In this document: piece after piece, positions 10,701 through 23,245 of the stretch | How the letters are laid out: each line of letters opens with the position of its first letter | Numbering within the stretch: position 1 is the stretch's first letter | Source: Aplidium turbinatum | Lineage: Eukaryota; Chordata; Ascidiacea; Aplousobranchia; Polyclinidae | DNA: 64,000 nt | Assembly: GCA_918807975.1 (NCBI GenBank) | Contig: OU964920.1 | Location: forward strand, 6,584,501 to 6,648,500 | Direction: 5' to 3' | The notes under the pieces: model-generated | Seen by the model: only the letters and a program-made list of their open reading frames with translations | The model's database searches: none | What the model was told of the DNA's origin: nothing | Program-made: the position numbers and the translations under genes

Positions 10701-13700
10701 GTGAGACTCCCAAACTGTTCATCCAATTACGGAACGTCTTGACCTCACGGGTTTCCTCTGCATCAAAAATGCATAGAAATAAATGCAATAGTTTTAGACA
10801 AAAAATTCCAGGCTTGTCGAAGTAACTTAAGTTGGAAAATACAAGCAGGTTCAATGCGGAAATAATATACTGAGTCATATGACATCAGACACTGCAGAAA
10901 ACTATTCTCAGATTAAAAATATCGAGGCACAGATGAAAAAGTTCGTTTTCTTAACTGGCAAGTATACACGGAAGTACAGAATGATAAATATAAGATATAT
11001 TTTTAACTTATCAAGCTACGAATAACATGGTGCAAGCAAGCCAACTCTCAACTAAACCTTTATATTTTTAACTGCAGGAGAGCACCTGCACAAACAACAT
11101 TTAGGTCTGTTAGCAGCGCAATATTAGGAACGAACCTGTCCAGAAATGTCTATACTCTACATTGTCAGATGATACAGTTTAACAAACCAACCTAAGGATA
11201 CTCATGATTTGACAACAATTAGTGGGGACATTATCGCAATTGACTTGTACATAGCAATCGAAATCTAGAAGCTCACCAATGAGATCTTCGTCAATTTCCA
11301 CTTTCTTCAATGCTGGATGAGTGTTAAAAAGATTAGCAACAAAGGCCATGTTTAGTTTAGAGTTGCCTTTGACAATATCTTTGGGAGTAACAAATTCGTC
11401 ACAGCCAAGTCTGTCAGCTGACTTTAGCATCTTTTCTGCTCTTGCAAGGTTACTCGGAGCCTAAGTAAGTTAAAAGGAATTTATTAAAGGTTGTGTTTCA
11501 TCAAGAGCTAAAGCGACAAATGTTGTAGACTTAGGAGCAAGTTCTCGTGTTTAAAAAGAGCAAAAAAAAAAAATGCAGATACAGACTAAGTGAATATGGT
11601 CCAACACCCTTGTAGTGGTAATCAGGTGACTGGTTGGTACAAACTGGGACATAAAATGATGAAAGATGAGCGAACCGGTTTTTAAGTTAGAACAGTTTAT
11701 TTAAGCTAGTTTCTTGCGTTGTTTTGGTGACTGCAGACTAGACTCTCAGTGTGATGACCGGTTTTATTTTCGACGTTTCGTCGGTCAGCACGATTGACTT
11801 CATCAAGGAGGTTAAAACAGGTAAAAACTATCGTGTTTGGCAAAAAACGTCGGACTTAAAGCCGGTTATCATTTTCAGCATCTTGTAGTGGCAAAGTTTA
11901 CAGTCACCGAAAGAACGTAAGAAGTTATTTCATAATTAAAAGCGTGGTAAACAGTCTGATTCTATATACAGTTTTTACTGATCACATTGCCATTGCAACA
12001 CGCAGATAAGTTTCCTGCTGGTATAGAACACGTTGGAACAGGTTAAAGAAACTTGGGGATGATACCACTGGGTGTACGCAATTGCCAAATTGCATGAAAG
12101 TAGAAGACACTGACGGTAATACAAAGCAAAGAGGAAAAGTGGTTTGTTATGAAATTAACCTTTGACAGTGTACTATTTGAAACGAGTAACTTGAGTTATT
12201 GTTGTTACATAGAGCAGTCAATAGAGTATGGACGACGTAGTTTCACTTGTAAATTATTTAAAACCTTAAAAATGTTAAAACGTTTTACTAATTTTAGTGA
12301 ACAAGCACTGTAGAAGAATGTTTCTCTGACAAGGTATTGGTTTACTAACCGTTGTGTCAGCTGTAAGTGGTGGCATCAGTTCGTATTGTTTAGTCTCTTC
12401 ATCCACTGGTTGGATTTGCTCCAACAGGCAGACATAGGCGATGGAATCTTTGATGTCACCGCTGAAGTTGGTGATTGGCTTGCCACCGGCAACACTCTGG
12501 TAGGTAGGAGAATTTGCAAGGTGGTAGTTCATCCATCTAAAAACGTAATTGTTCGAAACTGAGTGTCATAACATTATTATGCTCCTTTCTCGTGATAGAT
12601 AGGCTAGCCTACATTGCGTCATTACTTATGGTCATGAGAATTTCTTGAAGCATTTTAACATTTAATTTTAAACAATAATAGCTATAAATACAACAAAAAG
12701 TGCTCAATGCCAAGCAAAAAGCCAAGATCTTTTTAGATATTACACATTTATTGCTTTTGCATATTTTTCAGGACCTTTTGATGGTCCCCCTTTTAGGATG
12801 AAACAGGCTGTAGAGGTTTTAGAGAGTAATAACTATATTTGATGATACATTTAATTTTATATATTTGGTGCCTTTTGATGTCTAAATCATTCTTGGTTGG
12901 TCTGGCTTCGTTTCTCCATTGACTGTGACATTGTCTGTTAAAGACCGTCTAGCTAGGCTGTGGATTTATTTACGGTGTTAAATTTTTCACGTCTAAAACA
13001 AACCCAATAAAGTCAATATTATATTGCAAATACAATAAGCAATCACTGCTGATAACCAACCTCAACAGAAGTTCTTCAGGCGAAAGGCTCATTAATTCTT
13101 CCAACGTTTCCCCTTCGTGCAGTAGGGCTGCCAAGTCTAAAAAAAGCTTTGGTGGCATTATCAGTTTTCAACGAGATGAAGTCACCGAATAATCAATAGT
13201 AGCCTACAGTCGTCCTTAGTCTATACCAGTGGTTCCCAACCGGGGTGCCGCGGCACCCTGGGGTGCCAGTTGCAATGCTCAAGGGTGTCGCGAGATATTG
13301 CAATACTGCGGACCATTCTTTATTTTAACTTTAGCCCGTTAAGTGCGGAATTTATTTATTTCAAACCGAGTTTCAGAGCGTATTAAGTTTCGCGTCTCGC
13401 AGTTATTCCCGGCTCCTTTCTGGAGAGTCGCGTAGTGGGGAAGTCGCTGACGGTAAGCCTTTGTTTTCTCGCCCAGGAAAAACAGCGTGAAGGAGATTTT
13501 GACTCGTTGCTGTTCTTTCCATAACAACGTTTGAAACGCATCATTATTGCCAGGTTTCCTGATTTTATTTTGCGTTTCACGGCGCACAAAGTCAAATTGC
13601 AGTGATGGATTATCGGATTGTGTGACCCAGAACGATTATAAAATTGCACGATTGTTTGCGAACCGTTGTAAACCAATCTATTCACACGCCAGCACTGGGG

Positions 13701-16700
13701 GGATTAACGCATGGGTAAGAAATCCATTTTTACTGGACTCTCATATTGTTTTGAATCTTAAGGAAGACAAATTAATTGACATTCGTAACGATGGAAATTT
13801 TAATCTTATGCACAAGCAGATGCTTCTCGACGAGTTCTGGATGAAAATTCAAAATGAATATCCTTGCGTTGGAAAGAAGGCTATTGTGCTTTTGCTGCAG
13901 TTTTCCACGTCATACCTATGTGAGAGATTTTCTATATTAACAAACATAAAAACTAAAAAACGAGAACGACTGCTTATAGTCGAGGAAGAATGCGGGTGGC
14001 TTTATCAAATGTGCCCCCAGATATTATGGGACTTTGTGCAAGAAGTCAAGCCCAAATTTCACACTGACTATTGAATGAATAGGCTACATTTAATTACGCG
14101 CACTATACTGTACAACTCATTCTGTGTTATTTCATACAGTTATTTTTAATACAGAAACCTCATAAAATTGATCCAGTTTTGCCAGGGTGCCGTAAATTAT
14201 TTATCTCTTTGATAGGGTGCCGCAAGGTCAAAAAGGTTGGGAACCACTGGTCTATACTATAGATAAACAGTGATCCAGTTTTCATATTAAAAGCATGACC
14301 AGATTCAACCCAGTTGCGAAATTACGACTTATGTTAAAGTCGTGCCATGTTTAAATTAATGTAGTTAACCACATTGTGACAACAATGTTATATTTTTATA
14401 TTCTTTATATTTAATTATATCTTTCGTGACCATTTCTTATGGAGTAACAACTCACTGTGCTCCACTATAAAACAACCACATATGTGGACCTTCGACAATT
14501 TGGCCTTCAACAAAGCGACGTTTGGTAAATGAATTATGTGTCAGTTTTAGAACAAATATTATTTATTTGTTTGTTTGTTAGCATTCAGCATTGAGGAAAT
14601 TATTTTTTTTATTTTACAGAACTTTTACAGTAATATGCCGGGCTACTTAGCGGAGTATCTGTGAAATATGGCTAACCTATAATGAAACTGTCTTTATTGT
14701 GATGCCTGTAAGAGCAATGCAAGTAGGCTGTAATTGTATATCGATAAACACAGCACCACACAAAACACACAATTCATTATAATGACAATCGATATCTTAC
14801 CTGACGTTTTCATGAGATCGATTTTAGCAAATAGACCAATTCGAATCACTTGCCAGATGAGGCCAAGAATAAGATGGGGCTTTCCTTCACGAATATCTTG
14901 CGCACCAATATTGACGATATTACAACCGATCGCCGATGCAGAGTTCAGCGCTAAATTTAAATTTTCCTACAAAAGATGTTTTATTGAAAACATAAGACAA
15001 CCCAGTTGCTTGCAGACGTTGAATCAGTGTAAAAATGACAGATTTTGTTGTCAGAGGGAAGTTTGTCCAAAGATTAACATTTACAAGAAAAAGAAAAAAG
15101 GCTTGCAGGTGTAACCTGGATAGCTTTTTACAATGCCATTAAAATATAAACATGTGGCGCTAATGAAAACTGGTGAATCAAAGAGTTTAGCCCATATGGC
15201 AGAGGAATTTTGTCTTAATTTCAAGAGGCAAATGTTCTTTCAACTGTTTGAATGATAATACGTTTCCCAAAAAGATTGTTGTATCTTCATAAAAGCCACG
15301 ATTTAGTTTCATTTTTTTCTTTTGTATCTCCATGACAACAAAATATTAAAAAATAGGCTGAAGCTAAAGAAAGGAATACCTGTTATATGCAACATGCAAT
15401 TTCTAATAGGTAATAGCTTAGCTTCAAAATTCAACCAATAGATAACTAAAAAAGCGTTGTTCAAATCAAATCTCTTGCTTGCCAGTTCAATAATTGGGGG
15501 TTTTACTTTAGGACAGTGGAGGAACAACAACTCCTGAGGTTATATGACAATTAATCATGCGTTCACCGAAATGTTATCCCTGTTTATCAAATCAGATTTT
15601 CACTACTGGGGGTGCTGGAATCAATTCCAGAGTATGCTGAGAAGTGCTAATTACATAACACTACTCCCAAATGCGCGACAAATTAACTTATTTAAAGCAA
15701 CGTCCCTCAGAGTGGTCGTATGTTAACGATAGGGGTTACTAAACTGTCTGGACCAATTTATAGGGATGCTAGAATCAAATTCGGTTTAGAAAGGTTGTAG
15801 GCTACTAGATTGTTACATCACCCAAAAATTTCAGTGAGTCTTAATAGTTTCGATATGCGTTTATTTTCATATCTGGTGGTCTAATATAGTCTTGTTAGAT
15901 AGAGTGTGATCCTGCGTGGTTAACCATCCCGTGACTAAATACAAATGGTTAATTGCTGCGTGATTAAATGGCTATTGTCCGCGTCCAATCTACGCTTTAA
16001 CAACTCTGGTTAAGTAGGTTATCTGGGTAGGTAACGAGCAGCCATTGTGTTATTTTGCCATCTCTTTCTTTTAAAATAGGCAACCACATATTGAAACTCT
16101 AACCAAAACCAGCTAAATCTCTCACCTGAATCCGATAAACATTAAGATTTTTTTTGTTGATAGTTCGTTCGTCAATGGTATCCGGCTGTGCGTAATTGAT
16201 CATTTTGCTGTCAACATAATATGATAAACGTTAAGCTTAACGAGAGAGTTTACAAAAATTATCACCTTGTGGAATGGCCATTGGCGTAGCGTGACCATTT
16301 TTGGGTGTTCATTTTTTCAGCGAACTTCAAGCGTAATCTGTATTTGAAAACAAATAAGCACAAACAGTGGAGCTGACTCAGTTGAACCGCACCCAGAGCT
16401 TTTTTAAATACAAGTAGACTACAGTCAATTTGCCAAGGAGGAGCTTATTCCTTTTGGCCCGGAAATGGCAAGGACCAGGTTTGTTTTTTCATCTCCCTTG
16501 GTACCTGGCCAGAAAGAACCATAGTGCTCAGTCACGTCAAGGAGCGCAGTTTCGCCGTATAGTCAATAATAGAACATAAACCAGGCAGGAAAATGTCATT
16601 TTTACATTGATTCAACGTCTGCAGACATTGAATCAATGTAAAAATGTCGGTTTTGCTGTCCGGAAATATGATTGTTACACAACGTACACTGACTACGCAA

Positions 16701-19408
16701 CAATGTAATGTAACTACTGGGTATCAAGTAAATATCTTCAGACTTTGAATGTAACTGACCACAATACGATTCCATCCTCCATTGCTGCAAACAAGTCATC
16801 GGGCTTCATGCCTTCAATCTGGTTTTTGCAGTCGGGATCTTTGCCTAAATGCTGTTGATAAAGAAGTTTAATTCATAAGAGTGTGACAATTGCCAAAAAA
16901 AACCGTATGTAGCTACATTTAATCACATTGTTTACCTGCAGAAGGGCAGGGAGCTTGCAAACTAGGGCATTTGGCAAAAATATCGCATGGGGTTGAACAC
17001 ATAATAGGCAAAAGCTCATTTTATCAAATGTATAAAAAAAACTTGCAGATTCCTGGAGTAAAATTTCCTTTCGAGAGAATTTTGCTTTTGGTTTATCAAA
17101 TTGATGTCTTATCGTATGGTCTACAATAACCTACAATTTACAAGTTGGTGTACAGTAGCCTACAGTGTATGCCTTCGGTTAAGTTTTCTTTCGACTTTTT
17201 TGATTTTTGGTTTTGTGCTGTTAAAATGTTTTTTACACCTTGCGTATTCCATTGCCTAGTGAAGTAGCATGTCTTCATGCCGGCTGCCTGATATCAAGTT
17301 ATGTCTTGTAGTTTTGTTTCAGAAGTACTGTTTGCAGTGTTCAATGGATTATATGTTTTCATATGTTACTAAGCAATACATACTTTTGTGACCCAATTAG
17401 TGAAAGCAACATTCTCTTCCTCAGAATAGGAATGCTGTGTGCCTTCAGCTGACAGCTGAGACGAGCCACCGCCCGTCACAATTCCCTGCTGTGTCTTGAC
17501 CGCCTTTTTGAAACTTTTGCTGGCTTCGTTTTCTGTGTGTCTTGCATAGATCTGAAAATATTAAAGTTGTTACTTTGCAAGAGCATATTATGCATATTGC
17601 ATGCTCATTAGTGCATGTTCGAGAGCCTGCATGTTCGACTCCAGCCACCCGCACTTGCTGTTGTTTCTCTGGGCAAGAAACTTAACGATAATTGCCTCTA
17701 CCTAGTGATCGATTTCGAGTAATGGGTAGTACCAAATTTAAGTCATAAGTAAAGTAGACAAACGGAAACAGACATTGCCGTCGGCTGCAGCGTGGGTCAG
17801 GTGTATGTCGGAAGGCGTACACCGATGCATAGCGCTCAAGTCCGCTTTCCCGCAATGCAGGATAAAGATAAACAAACAAACAAAAAATTACTTTTGAAAA
17901 GTTTAAATGACACTCCTTTGAAATTGACACTCCACTCCATTGAAAACATTCAAACATGCCAAATCACCGAAGTATTTCCCACCTCGCTATTTACGTTGAC
18001 CCTTGGGGGCGGATCCAGCAAGTGGCCTTAGGAAGGGCGATTTTAATAAAAAAATACGATGATGGTCGATGGGTAGGTCTACATTAATCCGACCTTGCAA
18101 ATATACCGTGAATAATTGTTACTTTTCTGTGTTTTAAAGACGGCGATCACCCCTCCCATGGATCCGCCACTGTTTGACGCAACGGTCGATTTCCGACAAA
18201 TTGCAAAGAGATTAACAAAAGTAAATTCCGTTACAGGATAAACTATTTATTGCTTAAATTAAGCAGCGTCTAGATTGGAACACTGCAAGGTTGTTCGGTG
18301 CTGTCAGCGCTTTGTTTCATTCTTCCTCGACTTGTATTTAAAAGGCAAACAAAAAACATGTTTATAATTCAATGCAAAACGTTTGGAGTGGTGGCCATTC
18401 GACCATCTGGAGTGTTTCAGCCAAATTTGAATCGACTTGAAAATTTGTCGATTCAAATTTTCAATTCCAAAAGATAATTCAGTTTAAATGGCAGTCACAG
18501 TTAAAAGTTTCAAAAACAAACACAACACGTTCAATAACCGCGGAATCAAAACCACTTTAACTTCTAGATTGAGCTTCTGCTTTTTCAAGTGCAGTTGTAC
18601 ACTATATAGTACATAACTATTATCTGTACGAAATTATAGCCTCCATAAATTATACGCTTGGTAATAATCTGTCAAGCGCTGTATACGAAGTGCTCATGAT
18701 CGTGAATAACAGCGAGTTGTGTCCAAACCTCAACGCGAAGAAAAGCCATGATGAAGAATTGTTTTTTTTTTAACAAAAAAAACATGAAGAATAATACATA
18801 TAATCTAACAAAGAGATTTACCTGGGCAAATTCCATGGGACTCAATTTATTGTCTTTATTTAAATCCATTTCCTGCATGAGCATTCGAATTTTATACCCA
18901 GCAATTGGGTATTGGACTTGTTTGAACAAATCGCCAATTTCATCAAACTCGACAAATCCATTCTTGTTGCTATCTGTCGAAGGTGAAGCAAAAAAATTTG
19001 AACCTAAATGTTGGGGACAGTAAAACTATTCAAAGCAAATATATTTTGAAACGACGTTTCGTCTTGCCTAAATGTAACTTAATCTACTGTGTCATATTTT
19101 GGTCTCAGACCCATGTGAACGTTGGCGTTTTGTCGCTTCTACCCTTTTCTATACTTCGGTCATGTTTCACATGTATTACCTTCCTGTGATGGTCAGAAAT
19201 AAAAACAAACCAAACTGAGCTAAACAAGATAAAATTACTTATAAACATGTCAACCGGTATGCAACAACAATAAAACAAACACAACGACTTGCATCAGCTA
19301 CTTGGTGTACTCACCAACAGAAACAAATGCAGTAACCACTTTTTCTTTTTCTTCATCGGTTAGACTTGACTCCGCCAACTGAGCTGCAACGTCTTCCTCG
19401 TAAGACAT
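7775..19408 (-). CDS. PLS: Plastin/fimbrin, complete, 15 coding exons
   Basis: Calcium-regulated protein that cross-links actin filaments into tight bundles in the cytosol. Coding exons in order: 19315-19408, 18822-18973, 17384-17551, 16760-16851, 16126-16207, 14801-14966, 13061-13136, 12350-12536, 11277-11460, 10679-10757, 10303-10403, 9788-9935, 8943-9069, 8249-8370, 7775-7952. All have GT/AG borders and their phases add up to 651 residues plus stop; vertebrate plastins are about 630. The start is [15 protein letters not shown]-hand loops lie at residues 32-43 ([12 protein letters not shown]) and 68-79 ([12 protein letters not shown]). Four CH domains follow at about 116-250, 258-390, 403-515 and 520-640. 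Diagnostic stretches include [35 protein letters not shown] and [16 protein letters not shown]. The usual short basic end is replaced by an acidic, Gln-rich tail (about 19 residues). Paralogue (1/2/3) cannot be assigned; an invertebrate would usually have one. Confidence 0.97.
10155..10275 (+). mobile_element. SINE family A 3' fragment in plastin intron 11
   Basis: The stretch with AAGTATGCGAAACTGCCAG, then AGGCTTTCTCACTCGGAAGA and TAAAGATATTCACAATCA is the 3' half of the family seen intact at 36,894-37,203. The 5' tRNA-like part is absent. Confidence 0.6.
11630..11890 (-). mobile_element. Penelope-like remnant with degenerate hammerhead motif, plastin intron 8
   Basis: On the minus strand 11,771-11,808 reads TTGATGAAGTC, a short loop, GAC, then CGACGAAACGTCG. 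This resembles a hammerhead core (CUGAUGA...GAAA) with a changed first base and a short palindromic stem III. The motif is typical of Penelope-like element terminal repeats. No reverse transcriptase frame is visible. The boundaries given are approximate. Confidence 0.4.
13227..14249 (+). mobile_element. hAT transposon (ZBED5/SCAND3-like), plastin intron 6
   Basis: 1,023 bp, ending in CAGTGGTTCCCAACC and GGTTGGGAACCACTG and flanked by the 8-bp duplication GTCTATAC (13219-13226, 14250-14257). The plus-strand frame ending at 14,074 encodes a transposase C-terminal part with [16 protein letters not shown] and [14 protein letters not shown], matching the domesticated ZBED5/SCAND3 group. The N-terminal and core parts are lost. 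The element lies antisense to plastin and ends 90 bp from plastin exon 7 without touching its splice sites. Confidence 0.93.
15005..15060. repeat. Half copy of the CTGCAG palindrome family, plastin intron 5
   Basis: Contains TTGCAGACGTTGAATCAGTG, then TAAAAATGACAGATTTTG, matching one arm of the full palindrome at 16,581-16,663. It begins about 40 bp upstream of the exon 6 acceptor. Confidence 0.65.
16581..16663. repeat. Near-perfect 83-bp palindrome (CTGCAG-centred family), plastin intron 4
   Basis: The arms run from CCAGGCAGGAAAA through TTTTTACATTGATTCAACG to a CGTCTGCAGAC centre and back to TGCTGTCCGG. Almost every base pairs with its partner, so the transcript would fold into one hairpin of about 40 bp with almost no loop. 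This is the best copy of a family found at least ten times in the window. Confidence 0.85.
17595..17886 (+). mobile_element. tRNA-derived SINE (family C), plastin intron 2
   Basis: A B-box-like GCATGTTCGACTCCAGCC is followed by TTTCTCTGGGCAAGAAACTT, a body of about 200 bp, and a tail AGGATAAAGATAAACAAACA. The tail resembles that of family A, which suggests both are copied by the same LINE. The 5' end is uncertain. Confidence 0.6.
19080..19215 (+). repeat. Dispersed repeat copy, plastin intron 1
   Basis: Shares TTTTGTCGCTTCTACCCTTT, then ACTTCGGTCATGTTT and GATGGTCAGAAATAAAAACA with the copies at 4.4-5.4, 35.1 and 38.6-39.0 kb. Confidence 0.65.
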
Positions 19409-19431
19409 TTTGCACCAGTTTTATATATGAC

Positions 19432-21640
19432 CTATAAAGCTAGTAAAACTGACGATATTCTAAAAGCAAATTGAACGGTTAAGTCATTTGACAGCAGGAA
19501 ATAGAGAAACCGGATAAATATCCAAAGGTATTGCACTCAGTCATAAGGGCTTAGACTAAGAGCCTAAGACACTAACAAAAAAGCTAAGAAGCTTAACCGT
19601 CTTCCTAAGATGGTAGGCTATTTTGCATTCATCAAATGCTGGCATTTGCACAACAATCTAACCTCATAGTGTTATTTATTAAGTAAGAATCGATTTCGCT
19701 ATAGTAATAGCATCTTCAGCTACACATGTAAAAAAGAAAATTTGAAAAATACGTAAAACGAACAAATAAAGCAAACTCCGATATTATCAACACGCACACA
19801 AATTCTATTTTAAATAAATGGTTACATGAAATTAAAATCAAAACCTGCAAGCCTAAATCTGAAAATGGTGTTCTGCCACGATTTTCAACAATATACTGGT
19901 ACAAAATTCAAGAAATACATGAACATTATCGTCCATCAAGTAAATTACAATCGTTCAACCAGACGAATACAAAGAAAAACGCAATTTAGTTTACAGTCCA
20001 CTGCCATAAGTTTACATTGATATAACGCCAAAAAGAATAAAGTGTGAATGGGCATGGTTGAATAAGCTACACTACAGGGGTCGGAGGTTGCTGATGACAT
20101 AAATTTTTATTTAGTTCTTAATTGTCTGCGAACCTGTGCTGGCTGATATTCGATTAATATTTGTTGAACTTTCTTGCCTTTTGCAAAACATTTCTAGGTT
20201 TTTCTGGATACAGATGGGACCCGAACACTGCACAAAAGTTCTAAATGGTATGCAATAACAAAAAGTTTGGGAATCACTTATTAATGCGAAGCATCGCTAT
20301 GTCGCTTTCGAAGTACAGTAGTCTGCATGACACCTTGTTGAACCGTTTTTGCCACCTACAACCAGACATTCCTGATTTGTGTTATAAATACTTTCGCTTT
20401 ACTGTGTCTGCTTTTTTTTTTTTTTTTTTTACAAAACACTTCCAATCCTCGAAATCTGCTGCGTCTCTGAACCAATGCACAAGCCTGCTATTGAGTCTTA
20501 CAATTCCACGGATTCTGGTCAATTCCTAATAATGATATATCCAACTGTGAGACTTTAACCGTCCATTGCAACATTTCAATTCAATGAAGTTACTTGATTT
20601 CGTTAACATAGGCTATACTATACTACGTTTTGGTGGCCTTCAGGATATCCTAACCAAGTGTTTTGAAGATACTCGTATGAAAACAATTGGGTGCAAAAAG
20701 CACAACTTGCACAAAATAGCTAAGCTGGATTGATATTGTGTGGCTCTGATGAAATGCTCACGTATCAACCACATTACTTTTGTAACTTCTCCAGACTGGA
20801 AAAAAAATTGTGTTCAACTGTTTATAGCCTCATGGTTAGGATTAATTTTTTTTCTATTTTAACTCATTGACATCCCTAAAGACTGCACCCGGCAAAAATG
20901 TTGAAATGTGCAGTCAGAGATGCACATAAACAAGTCACTTCCTTGTGGCGTGCGGTGACGTAATATCATTTTTCACTGCGCTTGTTCGGAAGCTCCAATC
21001 ATGTGTGTGCGTGTGTAGGTTGCAATGCGGATACACGTTTGGTTTTTCCAACACATGCACCGCCGGTTTTCAGCCGGCAATGCCAGTTGGTTCCTTGCTG
21101 TGTATTGAAGCCTAGCAATCTATTAATGAAAGCTACAATCACTAAAACGGGTGACATTATGTACAACAACAATCCAGTGGCATATACAAAACACAACATG
21201 GCAGTGTGAGAATCCAAGTCAAATATTGCAATATAATGCCAAAATAAAACACCTCTTTTTTTTGGCTAAACTGCCGCATGCTAAACAAGAAAACACTAAT
21301 CCATGACTTCTTCTTCTTGCGTTTGAGGCCGCCACAGATCACGTTGTTACATCCAGGCGCAGAAGCCAATGGATTGTGTATTCATCGAGCGTTGTTCGGT
21401 CCACATCCATGACTGACTGAGCAACGGACATCAGCCAATACACAACTTTGATGTCGCGATGTATTTCAGCGTTTGACACTTTTGTTGGCTTTGTGAAGTA
21501 GCTACTACTGCTGTCCAAAAACATGCCAAAATTTTATTTTTACATATTTTGGGGTCAAAGCAAAGGGCGTAACCAGTGAAAACAGCTTAAGTTCATCACA
21601 AGTTTAGGTTCCGACTACGTTTTCCAAGGTACCGTACTTT
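19432..21640. other. Upstream of plastin; no supported gene
   Basis: This region should hold the plastin promoter and any 5' UTR exon. Minus-strand frames between 20,999 and 21,524 include a hydrophobic stretch (YATGLLLYIMSPVLVIVAFI) and a basic cluster (GGLKRKKKKSW). I could not link them by convincing splice sites or match them to a family, so I do not call a gene. An 18-base T run lies near 20,411. Confidence 0.4.
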
Positions 21641-21656
21641 AACAATTTGGTTACAT

Positions 21657-22083
21657 GTGAAGAAAGGCGTTCTTCCCGGCTATCAGCACAAGGCTGATTA
21701 CTCACTAGCACAGCGAGCAGCAGTAACGCTTCGCTAACCAGAACGGTGTAGCTTCCACGCTAGCCATAAAGACCTCCAATTAAACGTTTAAGTTATTTTG
21801 GCAGCCGATTGTAGCATCGAATAGACAGCGATAGACACGTGTTTCGCCCATGAGGCTGGGCTCATCAGTATCGCACCGTATTCTTGCCACTTGAGTAATC
21901 GACCGCCGCTTTACCAGTCAGTTTAACTCTTATCTTTGTGGAAAGAAAGAGCCAACAAAACCAGCAGGTGCCTGGGGTGGGTTATGTGAAGAAAGGCGTT
22001 CTTCCCGGCTATCAGCACAAGGCTGATTACTCACTAGCACAGCGAGCAGCAGTAACGCTTCGCTAACTTATAAAAATTATAAA
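21657..22083 (-). mobile_element. Retrozyme-like element: tandem repeat of 329-bp period with hammerhead ribozyme
   Basis: An 84-bp sequence occurs twice in the same orientation (21655-21738 and 21984-22067) with no difference seen, giving about 1.25 units of a 329-bp repeat. The unit contains a complete hammerhead on the minus strand (21828-21874). The element plus a short AT-rich tail is flanked by a 13-bp direct repeat AATTTGGTTACAT (21644-21656, 22084-22096), which looks like a target duplication. Animal retrozymes are non-coding, about 300 bp per unit, carry type I hammerheads and are thought to be moved by Penelope-like enzymes. This locus fits that description, and no protein frame is present. 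Confidence 0.8.
21828..21874 (-). ncRNA. Type I hammerhead ribozyme
   Basis: Read on the minus strand: helix I strand GCGAUA; core CUGAUGA; helix II GCCCA with loop GCCUCA and UGGGC; core GAAA; helix III CAC/GUG with no loop; cleavage triplet GUC; then the other helix I strand UAUCGC. All helices pair perfectly and every conserved core base is present. The loopless 3-bp helix III is too weak in a monomer, so by analogy with other short-stem-III hammerheads it probably acts as a dimer, where CACGUG self-pairs. Predicted cleavage lies between positions 21834 and 21833. Confidence 0.85.
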
Positions 22084-23004
22084 AATTTGGTTACATTTCA
22101 GACTACAACATAACGTTTCACAAAACAGTAAACACGTATGTCAAGTGGCGATAGTAATTCAGACTACACTTGTAAGCAAAACTCACATTTATTTTATAGT
22201 CAAAATAATGTATATATACTTTAAAAAAACACTTCATTACACATGCCAAACATGGAGTTTCAAGATATGCAATCAACATGGCGGCTTCAATGCAAATTTG
22301 AAAAGAACTAGATTTCCAGCTTTAACGTCAGTATGCAAAATTGTGACTTTAAAGTTTTGCAAAACCTAAAAACCTGTTTGGCTGGCACAACCATTTTCTC
22401 ATTTTCGTCATATTATGTGAGGTTTGCAGGAGTAGATTGTAGCGTGCTGCACCTGCACGTAAACTGGCCTTAATCAAATCAGAAAATCACCACCATTTCA
22501 ATTTAACACACTTGAAGGAGGCAACAACGTTTGGTTTTCTCACGCAGTTCACTTTCTTATCTAATTATCCAAACTGCGGACAATGTCAATAAGTCACTCA
22601 ATAAACATTTTCATTTTGAATTATAGTTATTATAAAGATGCAGTTAAAAGCCATCCTAGTAACCTACTTTCCAGTACATTGTGCTATATAAAAAAGCGAT
22701 CGCCATACATTTGTTTCAAAATATTTAGAATTAACTACAGCACAGCATTCTCAATGGTGACAGAACTCGTTTCTGATGTTGTTACAGCGGAAAAGGATTT
22801 TACTGGTGAAATGGAACTCGGTAAATTTAACGTGGGAAAACATGAACACATGCGGCGGCAATCACACAACACGAGTGGTGGGAAGAATATCAAATAAAAA
22901 GAACCGCATGACATTGGAACCTCAACGGAATAGCGAAAAAAACTTTGAGAATGAACTGCCCACTTCTGGTATCGCCCCAGCCAGCAAATAAGACATAATA
23001 AATT

Positions 23005-23245
23005 GTACATTGATTCAACGCCTGCAGACTTTGAATTCATGTAAAACATGACTGATTTTCTGGATGGATCTTACAAAAAGTGCTACGACGTCATCGCAAT
23101 CGTAATCCAGTTATTCATTGAATCTACTGCTTATCAATGTGGGACAGTGTAACAGTACCCAGCTAGAAACCATCTCTTTTTACATTGATTCAACGTCGAC
23201 AGGAGTTAAATCAATGCAGAAAAAGGTTAGATTTGCGGACTGGTT
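23005..23245. repeat. Two CTGCAG-family palindromes about 130 bp apart
   Basis: The first (about 23,005-23,060) has ACATTGATTCAACGCCTGCA; the second (about 23,175-23,245) has TTTTTACATTGATTCAACGT, then CGACAGGAGTTAAATCAATG. In the second the CTGCAG centre is altered, so the two are diverged copies rather than a recent duplication. Confidence 0.7.

Noticed and set aside
20999-21524. Small membrane-protein gene on the minus strand
   Set aside because: A hydrophobic stretch and a basic cluster exist in separate frames, but no splice sites join them convincingly and no family match comes to mind.
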